Source: Chloroflexota bacterium (lineage in GTDB: Bacteria > Chloroflexota > UBA6077 > CF-72). Taken from it: a stretch of DNA of 7,491 nt. The notes beneath the pieces were generated by a model. It made no database searches. It was given only the letters and a program-made list of their open reading frames with translations, and was not told where the DNA came from. Every line of letters begins with the position of its first letter. The first letter of the stretch is position 1. Of this stretch, positions 1 to 6,395 are shown one piece after another. The position numbers were made by a program, and so were the translations under genes. The stretch lies in the NCBI GenBank assembly GCA_019247135.1, contig JAFAPL010001025.1, positions 1 through 7,491 of the forward strand. The letters run 5' to 3'.

Positions 1-110
1 ACCGCGCCAGCGGGCGGGTCCGGGTCTGGAATGTCCGGGTCGCGTCCCAAAAACGCTCCATTCGTAGACGGCGCCAAGTGTTCTTTGTTGGCTCGCACTG
101 GCGTGCGCTG

Positions 111-119
111 TGCTATACC
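111..119 (+). promoter_or_regulatory. Possible extended -10 promoter element
   Basis: TGCTATACC fits an extended -10 pattern (TG, one base, then a TATAAT-like hexamer). TTGTTG at 85-90 and TTGGCT at 88-93 lie upstream, but the spacing is longer than usual. It sits about 190 bases before the start at 313. It is weak evidence in a GC-rich genome, based on pattern only. Confidence 0.2.
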
Positions 120-299
120 ACTCGCACCAGGGTAGGCAGCGCACCCGCACAGGTTGGCAAGGGCTCTGGACCAACGATCCCGCCGATCAGATCCGCTGCA
201 TACCGCGACGGTGGCCACCGAAGCCTGTACACCCGCATGTACCAGGCCGAGGTTGCTGCCGTCCAAAACCCGCGTCCTGACAAGATGAAAAGTCCAGCC

Positions 300-305
300 G
301 GGGAG
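300..305 (+). promoter_or_regulatory. Ribosome binding site for the gene at 313
   Basis: GGGGAG lies 7 nt before the ATG at 313. It supports this start over other in-frame options, because the resulting protein begins directly with a basic n-region followed by an export signal. Confidence 0.6.
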
Positions 306-312
306 CAGTCGT

Positions 313-831
313 ATGGAGGCATTCTTGAGGAAAATTCGTTCGCATATACGCTCGGGAGCGTCGGCTCGCTCGCGCGGGATTCTCGGGTCGCTGCTTGTGG
401 TCGCCCTGGTCGGACTGTGCGCCGTGGCTGGTGGTGCGCGGCTCGCATTGGCGCAGCCTACGCCAACGCCAGTTGACCAGCCAGCAGACGCGAATCTTCT
501 GACCGGCAGCGACGTCACCGCCGCGTTCCAGGCCGCGGGACTGAACGTGCAGGATGTCCGGCGCGAGCCGATCGGTGGCAGCCCCGGCTCGGCCCCCGGC
601 TCCGAGCAGGAAGCATTCACCTTCGTCATCGATGCCGCCGCCAGCCCCCATCCGCTCACCGGGCGCGTCATGGTCTTTCCAAACGCGCAGGCGCTCAAGG
701 CGAAAGCGGACTGGGGCCAGCGCATTGGCTCGACCTTTATCCAGCACCGCAACATCCTGGTCTGGCTGGACACCGACCTCGACGCGCAAACCGCCGCTCG
801 GTTCCGTCAGGCAATCAACGGGATGCGCTGA
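313..831 (+). CDS. Small exported protein of unknown function
   Basis: This 172-residue protein has a basic N-terminus (about residues 1-22), a hydrophobic stretch (23-40) and a likely signal peptidase I site after Ala-Leu-Ala47. A short TPTP linker follows. The Cys at 36 does not sit in a lipobox, since Leu precedes it, so a lipoprotein is unlikely. The mature part (about 60-172) begins 'GSDVTAAFQAAGLNVQDV' and has a central segment GRVMVF, then NILVWL and a C-terminal helix. From memory this resembles small domains in secreted Chloroflexota and Thermomicrobia proteins, where an 'AAFQAAGL' helix precedes a 'GRVxVF' strand. I know of no assigned function. It is followed after 3 nt by the GH113-type gene, so the two are probably co-transcribed and translationally coupled. 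A helper or sensory role beside the hydrolase is only a guess. Confidence 0.8.
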   Translation: MEAFLRKIRSHIRSGASARSRGILGSLLVVALVGLCAVAGGARLALAQPTPTPVDQPADANLLTGSDVTAAFQAAGLNVQDVRREPIGGSPGSAPGSEQEAFTFVIDAAASPHPLTGRVMVFPNAQALKAKADWGQRIGSTFIQHRNILVWLDTDLDAQTAARFRQAINGMR

Positions 832-834
832 CGC

Positions 835-2676
835 ATGCGTAGCTCATTCATTCTGCGACTGGCCACGGTGGCGATCGTGCTCTGCTCGCTGGCGCTCGCG
901 CCCGTTTGGCCCGATCTGACGCACGGCGCTCCGGCGCCTGCCGCCTATGCAGCCAGCCCGCTGGCCTGGCAGCAGAAGGGCTTCACGATGGCGTCCTGGG
1001 CAACGAACGACCTGTCCAATGCGGGCCCCGCCCTCGATCAACTAGCTGCCACCGGCGCGAACTCGGTCACCTTCGTCGTGACCTGGTACCAGAGCACGTC
1101 GTCGTCGACCTCAATCCAGGCGACGAGCGCCACCGCTTCTGATGCATCACTCATCTCGGCCATGCAATACGCTCGCTCGCGCGGCCTGAACGTCAACCTC
1201 AAACCGCACGTCGAGCGCATGGACGGCGGCTGGCGCGCGACGATCAATCCGAGCGACATCAACGCCTGGTTCGGGCTCTCCACCGCTTACGCCACATCCG
1301 GAACGAGCTACGCCGCGATGGTGACGCACTACGCCGACCTGCTTCAGCAGTACGGGACCAGCAACAGCGTGCTGGTGATCGGAGCCGAGCTCATCACGGT
1401 CGCCACGAACACAACAACCGACCCGACCACTGGGGCGTGTATCTCGACGGGCTGGAACAGCACACCCCTCTGGTCGAACATGATCTCGACGCTGCGGAGC
1501 CACTTCTCGGGCAAGCTCACCTACAGCGCGAACTGGGGTAGCGGTTGTTGGGCAACCGAGTTCTCCAACATACCGTTCTGGAGCGCGCTCGATTTCATCG
1601 GCATCAGCGGCTACTTCCCCGTGGCCAACGCGGGTCAAACGCCGACGGTCAGCAGCATGGACGCGGCCTGGAACACCTGGATCTCCGGCACGGTCGCGCC
1701 ATTCCAGCAAAAGATCGGTAAGCCGGTGATGTTCACGGAAATCGGCTATCGGAGCGCGACCGGGACAGCCGCCCAGCCGTTCGACGACTGGGATACGTGG
1801 CCGCAGGACTTCCAGCAGCAAAGCGACTGTTACGAGGCGCTGTTCGAGTCCTGGGGCAACGTGCCTTCGTTCGTGGGAGTCGCCGGATGGTTGTGGGACG
1901 TCAACGCCAGTTACCCCGCCAACACGACCACGTACCAGGTGCAGAACAAACCTGCCCAGAGTTTGATTACAAGTTGGTTCAGTGCGGCGGCTCCGGCAGC
2001 GACGCCGACGACGACCGCGACGGCGTCGGCTGGCGCGCCCTCGATCAGCATCCGCAACCCGCAAAGCAATCAGACCTACAGCGGCACGATCACCGTCCAG
2101 GCCGCCGCAGCCAACGCGTCCACGGTGGCCTATGACGTCGACGGTGGCGCTCAGGTAGCGATGACGCTCAACTCCGTGAACGGCCTGTGGCAGGCCACGT
2201 TGAACACCACGACTCTGAGCAACGGGACGCACAACGTCGACGTCGTCAACTACGGCTCCAACGGCGCCACGGCCACGGATCGGGCCTGGAACATCCAGGT
2301 TTCCAACTCCGGTGCCCCGGCGACCGCCACACCGACGGCGACGGCAACGTCAACACCGCGGACCGCCACACCCACTCCGACAGCGACGTCGTCGGCCGGG
2401 CCGCCGTCGATCAGCATTCGCAACCCGCAAAGTAATCAGACCTACAGCGGCACGATCACCGTCCAGGCCAGCGCGGCCAACGCCTCCACGGTGGCCTATG
2501 ACGTCGACGGTGGCGCTCAGGTAGCGATGACGCTCAACTCCGCGAACGGCCTGTGGCAGGCCACATTGAACACCACCACCCTGAGCAACGGTGCGCACAA
2601 CGTCGACGTCGTCAACCACGGCTCGAATGGCGCCACGGCGACCGACCGGGCCTGGAATATCAAGATCGCCAACTGA
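835..2676 (+). CDS. Secreted GH113-type glycoside hydrolase with two Ig-like domains
   Basis: This 613-residue exported enzyme has a signal peptide at 1-39 (likely cut after Ala-Tyr-Ala). The catalytic TIM barrel covers about 45-383 and shows GH113 hallmarks: KGFTMASW near 48, GANSVTFVVTWYQ at 74-86, NLKPHV at 121-126, the likely acid/base Glu185 in IGAEL, LDFIGISGYFP at 252-262, and the likely nucleophile Glu302 in MFTEIGY. A Thr/Ala/Pro linker (about 384-401) leads to Ig-like domain 1 (402-491), a second Thr/Pro linker (492-523) and Ig-like domain 2 (524-613), which ends at the stop codon. Characterised GH113 members are beta-1,4-mannanases. Activity on mannan or glucomannan outside the cell is therefore the best inference, but the substrate cannot be read from sequence alone. 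The Ig-like domains may bind glycan or act as spacers. The start lies 3 nt after the upstream stop with no strong Shine-Dalgarno, which suggests coupled translation. Confidence 0.9.
   Translation: MRSSFILRLATVAIVLCSLALAPVWPDLTHGAPAPAAYAASPLAWQQKGFTMASWATNDLSNAGPALDQLAATGANSVTFVVTWYQSTSSSTSIQATSATASDASLISAMQYARSRGLNVNLKPHVERMDGGWRATINPSDINAWFGLSTAYATSGTSYAAMVTHYADLLQQYGTSNSVLVIGAELITVATNTTTDPTTGACISTGWNSTPLWSNMISTLRSHFSGKLTYSANWGSGCWATEFSNIPFWSALDFIGISGYFPVANAGQTPTVSSMDAAWNTWISGTVAPFQQKIGKPVMFTEIGYRSATGTAAQPFDDWDTWPQDFQQQSDCYEALFESWGNVPSFVGVAGWLWDVNASYPANTTTYQVQNKPAQSLITSWFSAAAPAATPTTTATASAGAPSISIRNPQSNQTYSGTITVQAAAANASTVAYDVDGGAQVAMTLNSVNGLWQATLNTTTLSNGTHNVDVVNYGSNGATATDRAWNIQVSNSGAPATATPTATATSTPRTATPTPTATSSAGPPSISIRNPQSNQTYSGTITVQASAANASTVAYDVDGGAQVAMTLNSANGLWQATLNTTTLSNGAHNVDVVNHGSNGATATDRAWNIKIAN
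2038..2307 (+). repeat. Tandem Ig-like domain repeat, copy 1
   Basis: This 270-base unit encodes residues 402-491 of the GH113-type enzyme. It aligns without gaps to copy 2 at an offset of 366 bases. I count 24 mismatches by eye (about 91% identity), most of them synonymous. A block of 58 bases is identical in both copies (2119-2176 and 2485-2542). Confidence 0.9.
2404..2673 (+). repeat. Tandem Ig-like domain repeat, copy 2
   Basis: This is the second copy of the 270-base Ig-like unit, encoding residues 524-613 and ending just before the stop codon. Its protein differs from copy 1 at seven positions: Ala to Ser, Val to Ala, Thr to Ala, Tyr to His, Gln to Lys, Val to Ile and Ser to Ala. The last three changes cluster at the C-terminal end. 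Confidence 0.9.
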
Positions 2677-2685
2677 TCCGAGCGT

Positions 2686-4392
2686 CTATCGCGACGGATA
2701 CTTGGTGAGAACGCTCATCTGGGGCCGGTCCTGGCCGTTGACCGGCTCAACCGACAGTGGGTAGGGACCCCACCACGGACCGGCTGACCAGTAGGTGCCC
2801 GCCACGATGTTGGGGTTGTTCCAGACCACGTTCAGGAAGTTGTCGAGGACTGTCAGCCAGCGCGCGTCTCCGCCAGGCACCCCGTACTCCGTGAGCGCAC
2901 CTCTGGCATTGTGCGCGGCGAGCCACCCGAGGAAAGGCTGGACACGGTCGACACCGATCGTCGGGTAGGCGCCATTGGCGTCGTAACTTGTCGCGTACCC
3001 GCCGGAGGAGTCGCTGTCGAAGTAGATGTGGGCCGAGTACAGCATGTGATTGGCGCTGTCCTGAACGGCCAGGTTCGGGTTCCCCTCGGCCCAGTGCGCG
3101 GCGGTTTGCCAACTGTACCCTGGCACCAGCACCCAGGCCGCGGTATCGGACTGGCGGACGCCATTGGTCGCGATCTGCGCGATGGCCGCCCAGCCCACGC
3201 CGCCTTCGGGCAGATCGTGCGGCTCATTCATGAGCTCATATCCATACAGGCCTGGATGGCCCCGCAAGGCCGCCGCCATCTGCTGCCAGAAGTTCGCGAG
3301 CCTGGGCGCGTCCGCGACCGTCAGGGGCGTGCCGTAATAGCGGCCGAAATTGTGCAGGTCGATGATGACCTTCTGCCCGGAAGCGGCTGCCCCGTCGAGC
3401 ACCGATCGAACCCCGGCCAGGTCAGCCGGCGTGAGTGGTCCGTTCGCCTGGTGCTGCAGTCGTTCCCAGCTGATCGGCAGTCGCACCAGGCGCAGCCCGC
3501 GACTCGCGAAGTACCTATCGCGTCCGCTATCAGCAGGATAGATATAGTCGGTACCCAGCGTGCCTGGAAACGAGGCTCCGAACTCGGCCCCCGAATAGTT
3601 CGTGCCCCAGGCGGAGGTATCAGGGCTCTGACTTGGGACGGGCGTGCTCGTGGGCGTCGGGATGGGAGTCGCAGCGCCGGTAGCGTTGGTGAAGTTCACG
3701 CTCCACGCACGGTCCGTGACAGTCGCGCCGTTCAAACCGGTGTTGATCACATCGACGTTGTGGTTGCCCTCTCCGAGAGCCGCGGTGTTGAGAGCCGCCT
3801 GCCATTTGCCCGTCGTGGGGTCCAGATCCATGCCGACTCGGGCGCCGCCGTCGACGGCAAACGCGACGGTTGCCGCATTGGCTGCACTGGCGACGACCGT
3901 GATCGGTCCGCTGTACGTGTGATTACTCTGCGGATTCAGAATCGTTATGCTCGGAGGGCCTGCCGTGCTGGAAGAAGGCGTGGCGACCAGGCTCGAGGTG
4001 CCAGGAAAGCTCACCCGCCAGGCGGTATCACTGGCGCCCGAGTTTGCCGTCACCGTCACGTTTCGCAGGCCCGCCGGCACGCTGTCGAGGTTGACTGACG
4101 CGCGCCACAAGCCCGTGGCCGGGTCCATCGAGAGCGCGCCCGCTGGCCCACCATCGATGCTGAAAGTCGCACTGCTCGCGCCCGCGCTGCTCGCCTGGAC
4201 GATCACTGTTGCGCCGATGAGCACCTGATCGGTAATCGGCGAAACGATCGTAATCGCTGCAATAGCGGACGCTGGACGTGCATCCAGCCATGGAAGGAGT
4301 AAACACGCTACCAGTACGAAGGCAGCAGCGGCGCTCGGCCGAACTGAGTGCAGCGCTGCTCTGGGGCTAAAGAGCGCGCGAACAGTGGACAT
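2686..4392 (-). CDS. Secreted GH5-type glycoside hydrolase with two N-terminal Ig-like domains
   Basis: From the start chosen at 4392 the protein has 568 residues. The N-terminus is basic, a hydrophobic core (21-36) follows, and a signal peptidase I site is likely after Ala-Ser-Ala43; LVAC at 27-30 resembles a lipobox but sits inside the hydrophobic core. Ig-like domain A covers about 46-130 and B about 147-236. B is roughly two thirds identical to the GH113-type enzyme's Ig domains, while A is more divergent. A TPIPTPTSTP linker leads to the GH5 (cellulase-like) barrel, about 262-560. Landmarks are Arg304 in RLPISWERL, DLHNFG at 345-350, the acid/base Glu390 in LMNEPH, His455/Tyr457 in SAHIYFD, the nucleophile Glu502 in LTEYG, and Trp535. 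GH5 covers endoglucanases, mannanases and others, so the substrate is undetermined. The frame stays open to an ATG at 4572, but that 60-residue extension is polar and would bury the signal peptide. The gene faces the GH113-type gene with 9 nt between stops. Confidence 0.9.
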   Translation of the reverse strand: MSTVRALFSPRAALHSVRPSAAAAFVLVACLLLPWLDARPASAIAAITIVSPITDQVLIGATVIVQASSAGASSATFSIDGGPAGALSMDPATGLWRASVNLDSVPAGLRNVTVTANSGASDTAWRVSFPGTSSLVATPSSSTAGPPSITILNPQSNHTYSGPITVVASAANAATVAFAVDGGARVGMDLDPTTGKWQAALNTAALGEGNHNVDVINTGLNGATVTDRAWSVNFTNATGAATPIPTPTSTPVPSQSPDTSAWGTNYSGAEFGASFPGTLGTDYIYPADSGRDRYFASRGLRLVRLPISWERLQHQANGPLTPADLAGVRSVLDGAAASGQKVIIDLHNFGRYYGTPLTVADAPRLANFWQQMAAALRGHPGLYGYELMNEPHDLPEGGVGWAAIAQIATNGVRQSDTAAWVLVPGYSWQTAAHWAEGNPNLAVQDSANHMLYSAHIYFDSDSSGGYATSYDANGAYPTIGVDRVQPFLGWLAAHNARGALTEYGVPGGDARWLTVLDNFLNVVWNNPNIVAGTYWSAGPWWGPYPLSVEPVNGQDRPQMSVLTKYPSR

Positions 4393-4402
4393 GCTGCTTG
4401 AA

Positions 4403-4410
4403 CTTTCTCC
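4403..4410 (-). promoter_or_regulatory. Ribosome binding site deciding the GH5-type start
   Basis: On the minus strand GGAGAAAG precedes the ATG at 4392 with a 10 nt gap. The spacing is a little long, but this start yields a normal export signal, unlike the upstream ATG at 4572. Confidence 0.5.
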
Positions 4411-4643
4411 AGTCTCGGATGTCGAATCGTCCGAAGTCGCGTGTCCCCGTCGCCGGGCGTCCGGCCCGAAACGCACGAGTACGGCAACGCGATGCTCGGC
4501 TAGCGCGCTAATCAGGCGTCGCGTGCGCCCGCCATGATAACCGCCGAGGGGCTGAGCTCTACAAGTTCCCACTCAATACCAGCGCTCCGGAGCCCAGCGG
4601 GCGGCGATGGCGAGCGGGAACGGCATGTGCAATCACCCGGGTC

Positions 4644-4648
4644 GGAGG
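4644..4648 (+). promoter_or_regulatory. Ribosome binding site deciding the start at 4654
   Basis: GGAGG lies 5 nt before the ATG at 4654. This strong site favours 4654 over the upstream in-frame ATG at 4534, and places the transmembrane segment right at the N-terminus. Confidence 0.75.
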
Positions 4649-4653
4649 CGATC

Positions 4654-5265
4654 ATGCGGTCTGCACGATCTGAACACATCCTGCTCGCGGCTCTCCTTCT
4701 GGTACCGCTGGTAATGGCGTTTCTTGGCTGGCCAGCGTTCATGCGCTGGGCCGCCGGGCCCTCACCAGAGGCAACACCCGCTGCCGCGGGCGCCGCGGCA
4801 ACATCGACGGCGGTCGTTGGCGCACCCACGAGCCGTCCCACACAGGGCGTGCCGCCGACAGTCAACAGCCGGCCAACGGCTGTACCCACCGTGCGCGTCA
4901 CGGCGACCCCCGTCCCAGTCGCGGCGACGCAGGCTACCGCGGGCGCCGACGATCCGAGCGCCGCCGTCCAGGACTTCTATGCGCGTGTGGCTGCCCACGA
5001 CTTTGACGATGCTGCAGCTTTGTGGAGTCCCCGCATGCGGGCAGCGTTCCCGCCGGCGCAGAACATCGACCAGCGCTTCAGCGGAACCCGTTCGGTCACC
5101 GTGCGGCGCGCCGACGTGGTCTCACAAACGGGCGATCGCGCCGCGGTTGCCGTTCAACTCGACGAAGCCGCCGCCGACGGCCAGCATCACTGGTCAGGCA
5201 CCTGGCAGGTGGTGCGCGGACCCGACGGCTGGCTGCTCGACCAGCCGCAACTCCAGGGCGGCTAG
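4654..5265 (+). CDS. Membrane-anchored protein with NTF2-like domain
   Basis: This 203-residue protein has a short basic N-terminus and one hydrophobic segment (about 8-26), which is probably an uncleaved anchor because no clean cleavage site follows. A long Pro/Thr/Ala-rich low-complexity linker (35-98) comes next, then a compact C-terminal domain (99-203). That domain starts with 'AVQDFYARVAAHDFDDAAALW', continues with strands containing SVTVRRADVV and AAVAVQLDE, and ends with 'GTWQVVRGPDGWLLD'. This pattern (helix with a Tyr/Phe pair, 'W' after the second helix, 'DGWLLD' last strand) is typical of the NTF2-like/SnoaL-like fold. From memory, similar domains form the extracytoplasmic part of some Chloroflexota Ser/Thr kinases, but no kinase is present here. 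The domain probably sits outside the membrane and may bind a small ligand or partner. The catalytic or ligand role is unknown. A 34 nt gap separates it from the cupin gene. Confidence 0.8.
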   Translation: MRSARSEHILLAALLLVPLVMAFLGWPAFMRWAAGPSPEATPAAAGAAATSTAVVGAPTSRPTQGVPPTVNSRPTAVPTVRVTATPVPVAATQATAGADDPSAAVQDFYARVAAHDFDDAAALWSPRMRAAFPPAQNIDQRFSGTRSVTVRRADVVSQTGDRAAVAVQLDEAAADGQHHWSGTWQVVRGPDGWLLDQPQLQGG

Positions 5266-5299
5266 ACCGCGTACGCCTCGGCTGATTTAGGCTGGTGCT

Positions 5300-5719
5300 A
5301 TGGCAGCCGAATCAAATCGCGACCGACCACTCGGCGAAACGAGCGGAAGCGGGCAGCGGCCAGCTCGACGGGTAGTCGCCAGCTCGCTCGATTTCGACCT
5401 GGAAAACGAATTGGCTTCGCTCAAACAAGAGCCGAGCTGGTCGCGCGGCGATCGCAACGCGAGGACGCTCGTAGAAGAACCCCGGTTTCGGATCACGCTT
5501 ACCGTCCTGAAGGCTGGAACCCACCTTCGCGAGCATCGCGCCGATGGGTGGGTCAGCATCCACACCACGCGCGGGCATCTACGAGTCCGCCTGTCGGACC
5601 GACAGGTGGACCTGCCGGCCGGTCACATGGTCGTTCTAGAGCCAGGCGTGCCGCACGGTCTCGAAGCTGTCGACGGCGAGAGTGCGTTTCTTCTGACCCT
5701 GGCGAGGCATGAGGCGTGA
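5300..5719 (+). CDS. Small cupin-domain protein
   Basis: This 139-residue soluble protein has no signal peptide. The first 40 residues or so are polar and probably flexible. The cupin barrel covers about 50-137. Motif 1 is degenerate (Gly73, His75, His79, then TTRGHLRV) and motif 2 is 'LPAGHMVVLEPGVPHGLEA' with PGVPH at 115-119, so His75/His79 and His119 could form a reduced metal site. The usual motif 1 Glu is not in its normal place. Small cupins with the pattern 'ARTLV...LxAG..L.EH...G..S...G.L.V' are common in Actinobacteria and Chloroflexota and mostly uncharacterised. The ribosome binding site is weak (AGGCTGG). The gene overlaps the next one by 11 nt, so it is likely co-translated with the membrane protein. 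A binding or sensory role is more likely than a defined enzyme, but this is inference. Confidence 0.85.
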   Translation: MAAESNRDRPLGETSGSGQRPARRVVASSLDFDLENELASLKQEPSWSRGDRNARTLVEEPRFRITLTVLKAGTHLREHRADGWVSIHTTRGHLRVRLSDRQVDLPAGHMVVLEPGVPHGLEAVDGESAFLLTLARHEA

Positions 5720-6395
5720 CAGATCGGCCCTGACGGAGCGCGGAGACATCCGCGAGGTCGTCGAGCACGAGCTCCAATCCCAGGCGGCGGGGCTCCTCGA
5801 GCGGCTCATCTTTCTCAGCGACGGCGTCTTCGGCATCGCCATGACGCTGCTCGTGGTGGAGTTGACCGTGCCAGAGGTCACTTCGGGCGTCACGACAGAC
5901 CTCGCCGAGCGACTATGGGCGCTTGGGCCGAAGTACCTGAGCTACGCCGTCAGCTTCCTCGTGATTGCTTCGTACTGGAGAAGCCACCAGCGCATCTTCA
6001 GCTACATCATCCGAGCTGACAATCGACTGGCGTGGTTGAACGTACTGCTGTTGATGTGTATCGCCTTCCAGCCGTTTCCCACGAGCGTGCTGGGAAGCTA
6101 CGACACAGCCACCTCAGTGACCTTGTACGCCGGGACCCTCTCCGTTACGGGCGTGATCGTGTTGTTGCTATGGGTGTATGCCACCCGCGGCCACCGCCTC
6201 GTCAGCCCGAACCTGAACCATCGCCTGATCGAGCACCACACCTGGCGTGCCGCGAGCGCGCCACTCGTGTTCCTGGCGTCGATCGGCATCGCTCAGGTGA
6301 ACCCGACAGCCGCGGAATTGTCCTGGCTTTCCATAGCCGTGCTGATGCTCGTTCTGCGCTGGCTCTACCGCGACACGCCTGAGTACTCGGGTTAG
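5709..6395 (+). CDS. TMEM175/DUF1211-family membrane protein (putative K+ channel)
   Basis: This 228-residue protein has six predicted hydrophobic segments at about 34-53, 75-90, 108-126, 138-158, 181-197 and 203-220. The first carries the family signature 'RLIFLSDGVFGIAMTLLVVEL', with Arg32, Ser37, Asp38, Gly39 and Phe41. Other family-like features are SYWRSHQRIF after helix 2, and NxLLLMCIAFQPFP in helix 3. In characterised bacterial TMEM175 proteins the hallmark is R-x3-F-S-D in helix 1 and the protein forms a tetrameric potassium-selective channel. Here Leu36 replaces the signature Phe and a Phe sits one position earlier. The ATG at 5709 overlaps the cupin stop in a different frame, and GAGG lies almost against it, so initiation probably depends on coupling. 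The 3' end overlaps the minus-strand GH99-like gene by 4 nt. Family assignment is fairly sure; conductance is inferred. Confidence 0.88.
   Translation: MRRDRSALTERGDIREVVEHELQSQAAGLLERLIFLSDGVFGIAMTLLVVELTVPEVTSGVTTDLAERLWALGPKYLSYAVSFLVIASYWRSHQRIFSYIIRADNRLAWLNVLLLMCIAFQPFPTSVLGSYDTATSVTLYAGTLSVTGVIVLLLWVYATRGHRLVSPNLNHRLIEHHTWRAASAPLVFLASIGIAQVNPTAAELSWLSIAVLMLVLRWLYRDTPEYSG

Larger units (their letters stand above)
1..312. other. 5' stretch without a supported gene
   Basis: No convincing gene is seen here. Open frames cross it on both strands, but their translations are Arg/Gly/Pro-rich and match no family I recognise; the longest + frame runs into the following gene in a different frame. 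A pair of 9-base direct repeats (GTCCGGGTC at 18-26 and 33-41) lies near the left edge. A possible extended -10 element is listed separately. The stretch probably holds the promoter and leader of the gene starting at 313, and perhaps the end or start of a gene beyond the left edge. Confidence 0.5.
4393..4653. other. Divergent intergenic region
   Basis: This 261-base spacer lies between the divergent GH5-type and NTF2-like genes and must hold the promoters or leaders of both. I see no clear -35/-10 pair. Two perfect 10-base palindromes occur, TAGCGCGCTA (4501-4510) and GCTCCGGAGC (4584-4593), plus ACCCGGGT at 4635-4642. Such short palindromes are expected by chance in GC-rich DNA, so an operator role is only a possibility. 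Confidence 0.5.

Noticed and set aside
18..41. 9-base direct repeat GTCCGGGTC with a 15-base period
   Set aside because: There are only two copies in GC-rich DNA, which chance explains easily; no iteron or array context is seen.
1..61. Possible minus-strand gene start (ATG at 61) running off the left edge
   Set aside because: Only 20 codons are visible, no Shine-Dalgarno sequence precedes it, and nothing in the translation identifies a family.
78..476. Plus-strand open frame of 132 codons near the left edge
   Set aside because: It overlaps the exported-protein gene in another frame, has no recognisable domain, and its translation changes to shadow-like composition.
1147..2232. Long minus-strand open frame (361 codons) opposite the GH113-type gene
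   Set aside because: The translation is Arg/Gly-rich with no recognisable domain, and it lies wholly across a clearly conserved enzyme. It is a typical GC-rich shadow frame.
2674..2702. Hairpin-like sequence between the convergent GH stops (ATCCG ... CGGAT, CGTC ... GACG)
   Set aside because: The stems are only 4-5 bp, compete with each other, and lack a T-run on either strand, so a terminator call is not supported.
2911..4098. Long plus-strand open frame (395 codons) opposite the GH5-type gene
   Set aside because: It has Arg/Val-rich composition and no family motif. The opposite strand has a complete GH5 signature, so this is a shadow.
4393..4572. N-terminal 60-codon extension of the GH5-type gene
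   Set aside because: The extra residues are polar and basic, and would put the signal peptide in the middle of the protein. A ribosome binding site and export signal fit the ATG at 4392.
4534..4653. N-terminal 40-codon extension of the NTF2-like gene
   Set aside because: GGAGG lies 5 nt before the ATG at 4654, and the membrane segment then starts at residue 8. The extension has no conserved look.
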